Source: Zhenhengia stercoravium | Lineage (GTDB): Bacteria > Bacillota > Clostridia > Lachnospirales > Cellulosilyticaceae | Reading direction: 5' to 3' | Assembly: GCA_018883975.1 (NCBI GenBank) | Contig: JAHLFD010000075.1 | Coordinates: forward strand, 1-15,494 | DNA length: 15,494 nt | Part shown: positions 15,121 to 15,494 of the stretch, one piece after another | Layout: each line of letters starts with the position of its first letter | Numbering within the stretch: the stretch's first letter is position 1 | Translations under genes and position numbers: made by a program | The notes under the pieces: model-generated | Seen by the model: the letters and a program-made list of their open reading frames with translations, nothing else | What the model was told of the DNA's origin: nothing | Databases searched by the model: none

Positions 15121-15193
15121 TCGGAATGACCAGACTTGAACTGGCGACTCCTCGCCCCCCAGACGAGTGCCCTACCACCTGGGCCACATTCCG
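15121..15193 (-). tRNA. tRNA-Pro, anticodon GGG
   Basis: A complete 73-base cloverleaf reads on the minus strand. The acceptor CGGAATG pairs with CATTCCG. The D-arm is GCCC-AGGTGGTA-GGGC, the anticodon arm CTCGT-CTGGGGG-GCGAG with anticodon GGG, the variable loop GAGTC, and the T-arm GCCAG-TTCAAGT-CTGGT. The C1-G72 pair, discriminator A73 and G35/G36 are proline identity elements. The 3' CCA is not encoded: the next bases are TTA, so it must be added by nucleotidyltransferase. It decodes CCC and CCU. The gene is solitary, with its own promoter and terminator. Confidence 0.95.
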
Positions 15194-15226
15194 ATAAAAA
15201 ACAATGAAAAGTGTTTTATATTCTGA

Positions 15227-15235
15227 ATTATACCA
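15227..15235 (-). promoter_or_regulatory. Extended -10 promoter of the tRNA-Pro gene
   Basis: On the minus strand TGG immediately precedes a perfect TATAAT (15232-15227), an extended -10 element, giving a predicted start about 27 bases before the tRNA 5' end. The candidate -35 hexamers (TTTATT at 17 bp or TGTTTA at 19 bp) are weak. Confidence 0.65.
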
Positions 15236-15494
15236 TGTGAAGATGGAAAAATAAACAAAAAAACAAGGAAATTTCATTGATTTTTTTTAGATGATTTGAA
15301 TTCTTCAAGAAACCTTTAAAATATCTAGCCTAGGCAATACTGGATGTATATGGGAATACTTTTAAGGCTTATATTAGGCTTAACTTAGTAAATTATCTAT
15401 GATAGAATAAGAAATCATAAGAGATAATTAATATTATTTAAATATTTTTGTTCTATAAATTAGTCGATAAAGGAATGATATATGTGAGTATTAG
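15236..15494. other. AT-rich intergenic region with no confident gene
   Basis: From the tRNA promoter to the window end no open frame of note exists on either strand. It holds a T-rich run near 15279-15289, a direct repeat (AAGGCTTA at 15364 and TAGGCTTA at 15375, exactly 11 bp apart) and, near the end, AAAGGA (15469-15474) followed by ATG 15475 and in-frame GTG 15484, which stay open to the edge. These could mark a downstream gene's control region and start, most likely at GTG 15484 (spacing 9), but only four codons are visible. Confidence 0.3.

Noticed and set aside
15089..15277. Minus-strand open frame of 62 codons
   Set aside because: It runs straight through the tRNA-Pro gene and part of its terminator, so it is not a protein gene.

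Overview
The window is AT-rich DNA with strong AGGAGG-type ribosome binding sites, sigma-A-like promoters and short U-tailed hairpin terminators. Several protein families are typical of anaerobic Clostridia (a cytoplasmic-type arylsulfate sulfotransferase, a GldA/F/G plus DUF4340 transport cluster, an XRE-DUF1232 protein). The best guess is a Firmicute of the Lachnospirales or a related clostridial lineage; the species cannot be fixed from the sequence. It reads as chromosomal. No intact mobile element, CRISPR array or phage gene is visible.

Layout. 1-1196: 3' part of an arylsulfate sulfotransferase gene, closed by a terminator. 1361-2521: an AI-2E family membrane protein with its own consensus promoter. 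2764-4373: a 1-phosphofructokinase-type sugar kinase followed, with no terminator between, by an XRE-type DNA-binding protein carrying a C-terminal DUF1232 (YkvA) domain. 4422-5594 (minus): a cyclopropane-fatty-acid synthase, converging on the previous gene through a shared bidirectional terminator and diverging from the next pair. 5742-7812: a MATE efflux transporter overlapping sfsA. 7958-10073: an OmpR/PhoB-type response regulator and its sensor kinase. 10232-14823: a four-gene ABC transporter operon (ATPase, permease, GldG-like protein, DUF4340 protein). 15121-15193 (minus): tRNA-Pro(GGG) with its own promoter and terminator.

The most interesting observation is regulatory. The promoters of the two-component operon and of the ABC operon both carry direct repeats of a 9-mer close to TTGYCAYAA, phased exactly 11 bp apart, and in both the last repeat ends exactly 8 bp before the -10 hexamer. 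This is the architecture of PhoB-class activator sites replacing a -35 element. It suggests that the response regulator activates its own operon and the adjacent GldA/F/G-DUF4340 operon, making the six genes one sensory and transport module whose signal and cargo are unknown.

Other points of note are a fresh 33-bp tandem duplication in the linker of the DUF4340 protein, the XRE-DUF1232 fusion, and a stretch between the ABC operon and the tRNA that reads like decayed coding sequence on the minus strand.
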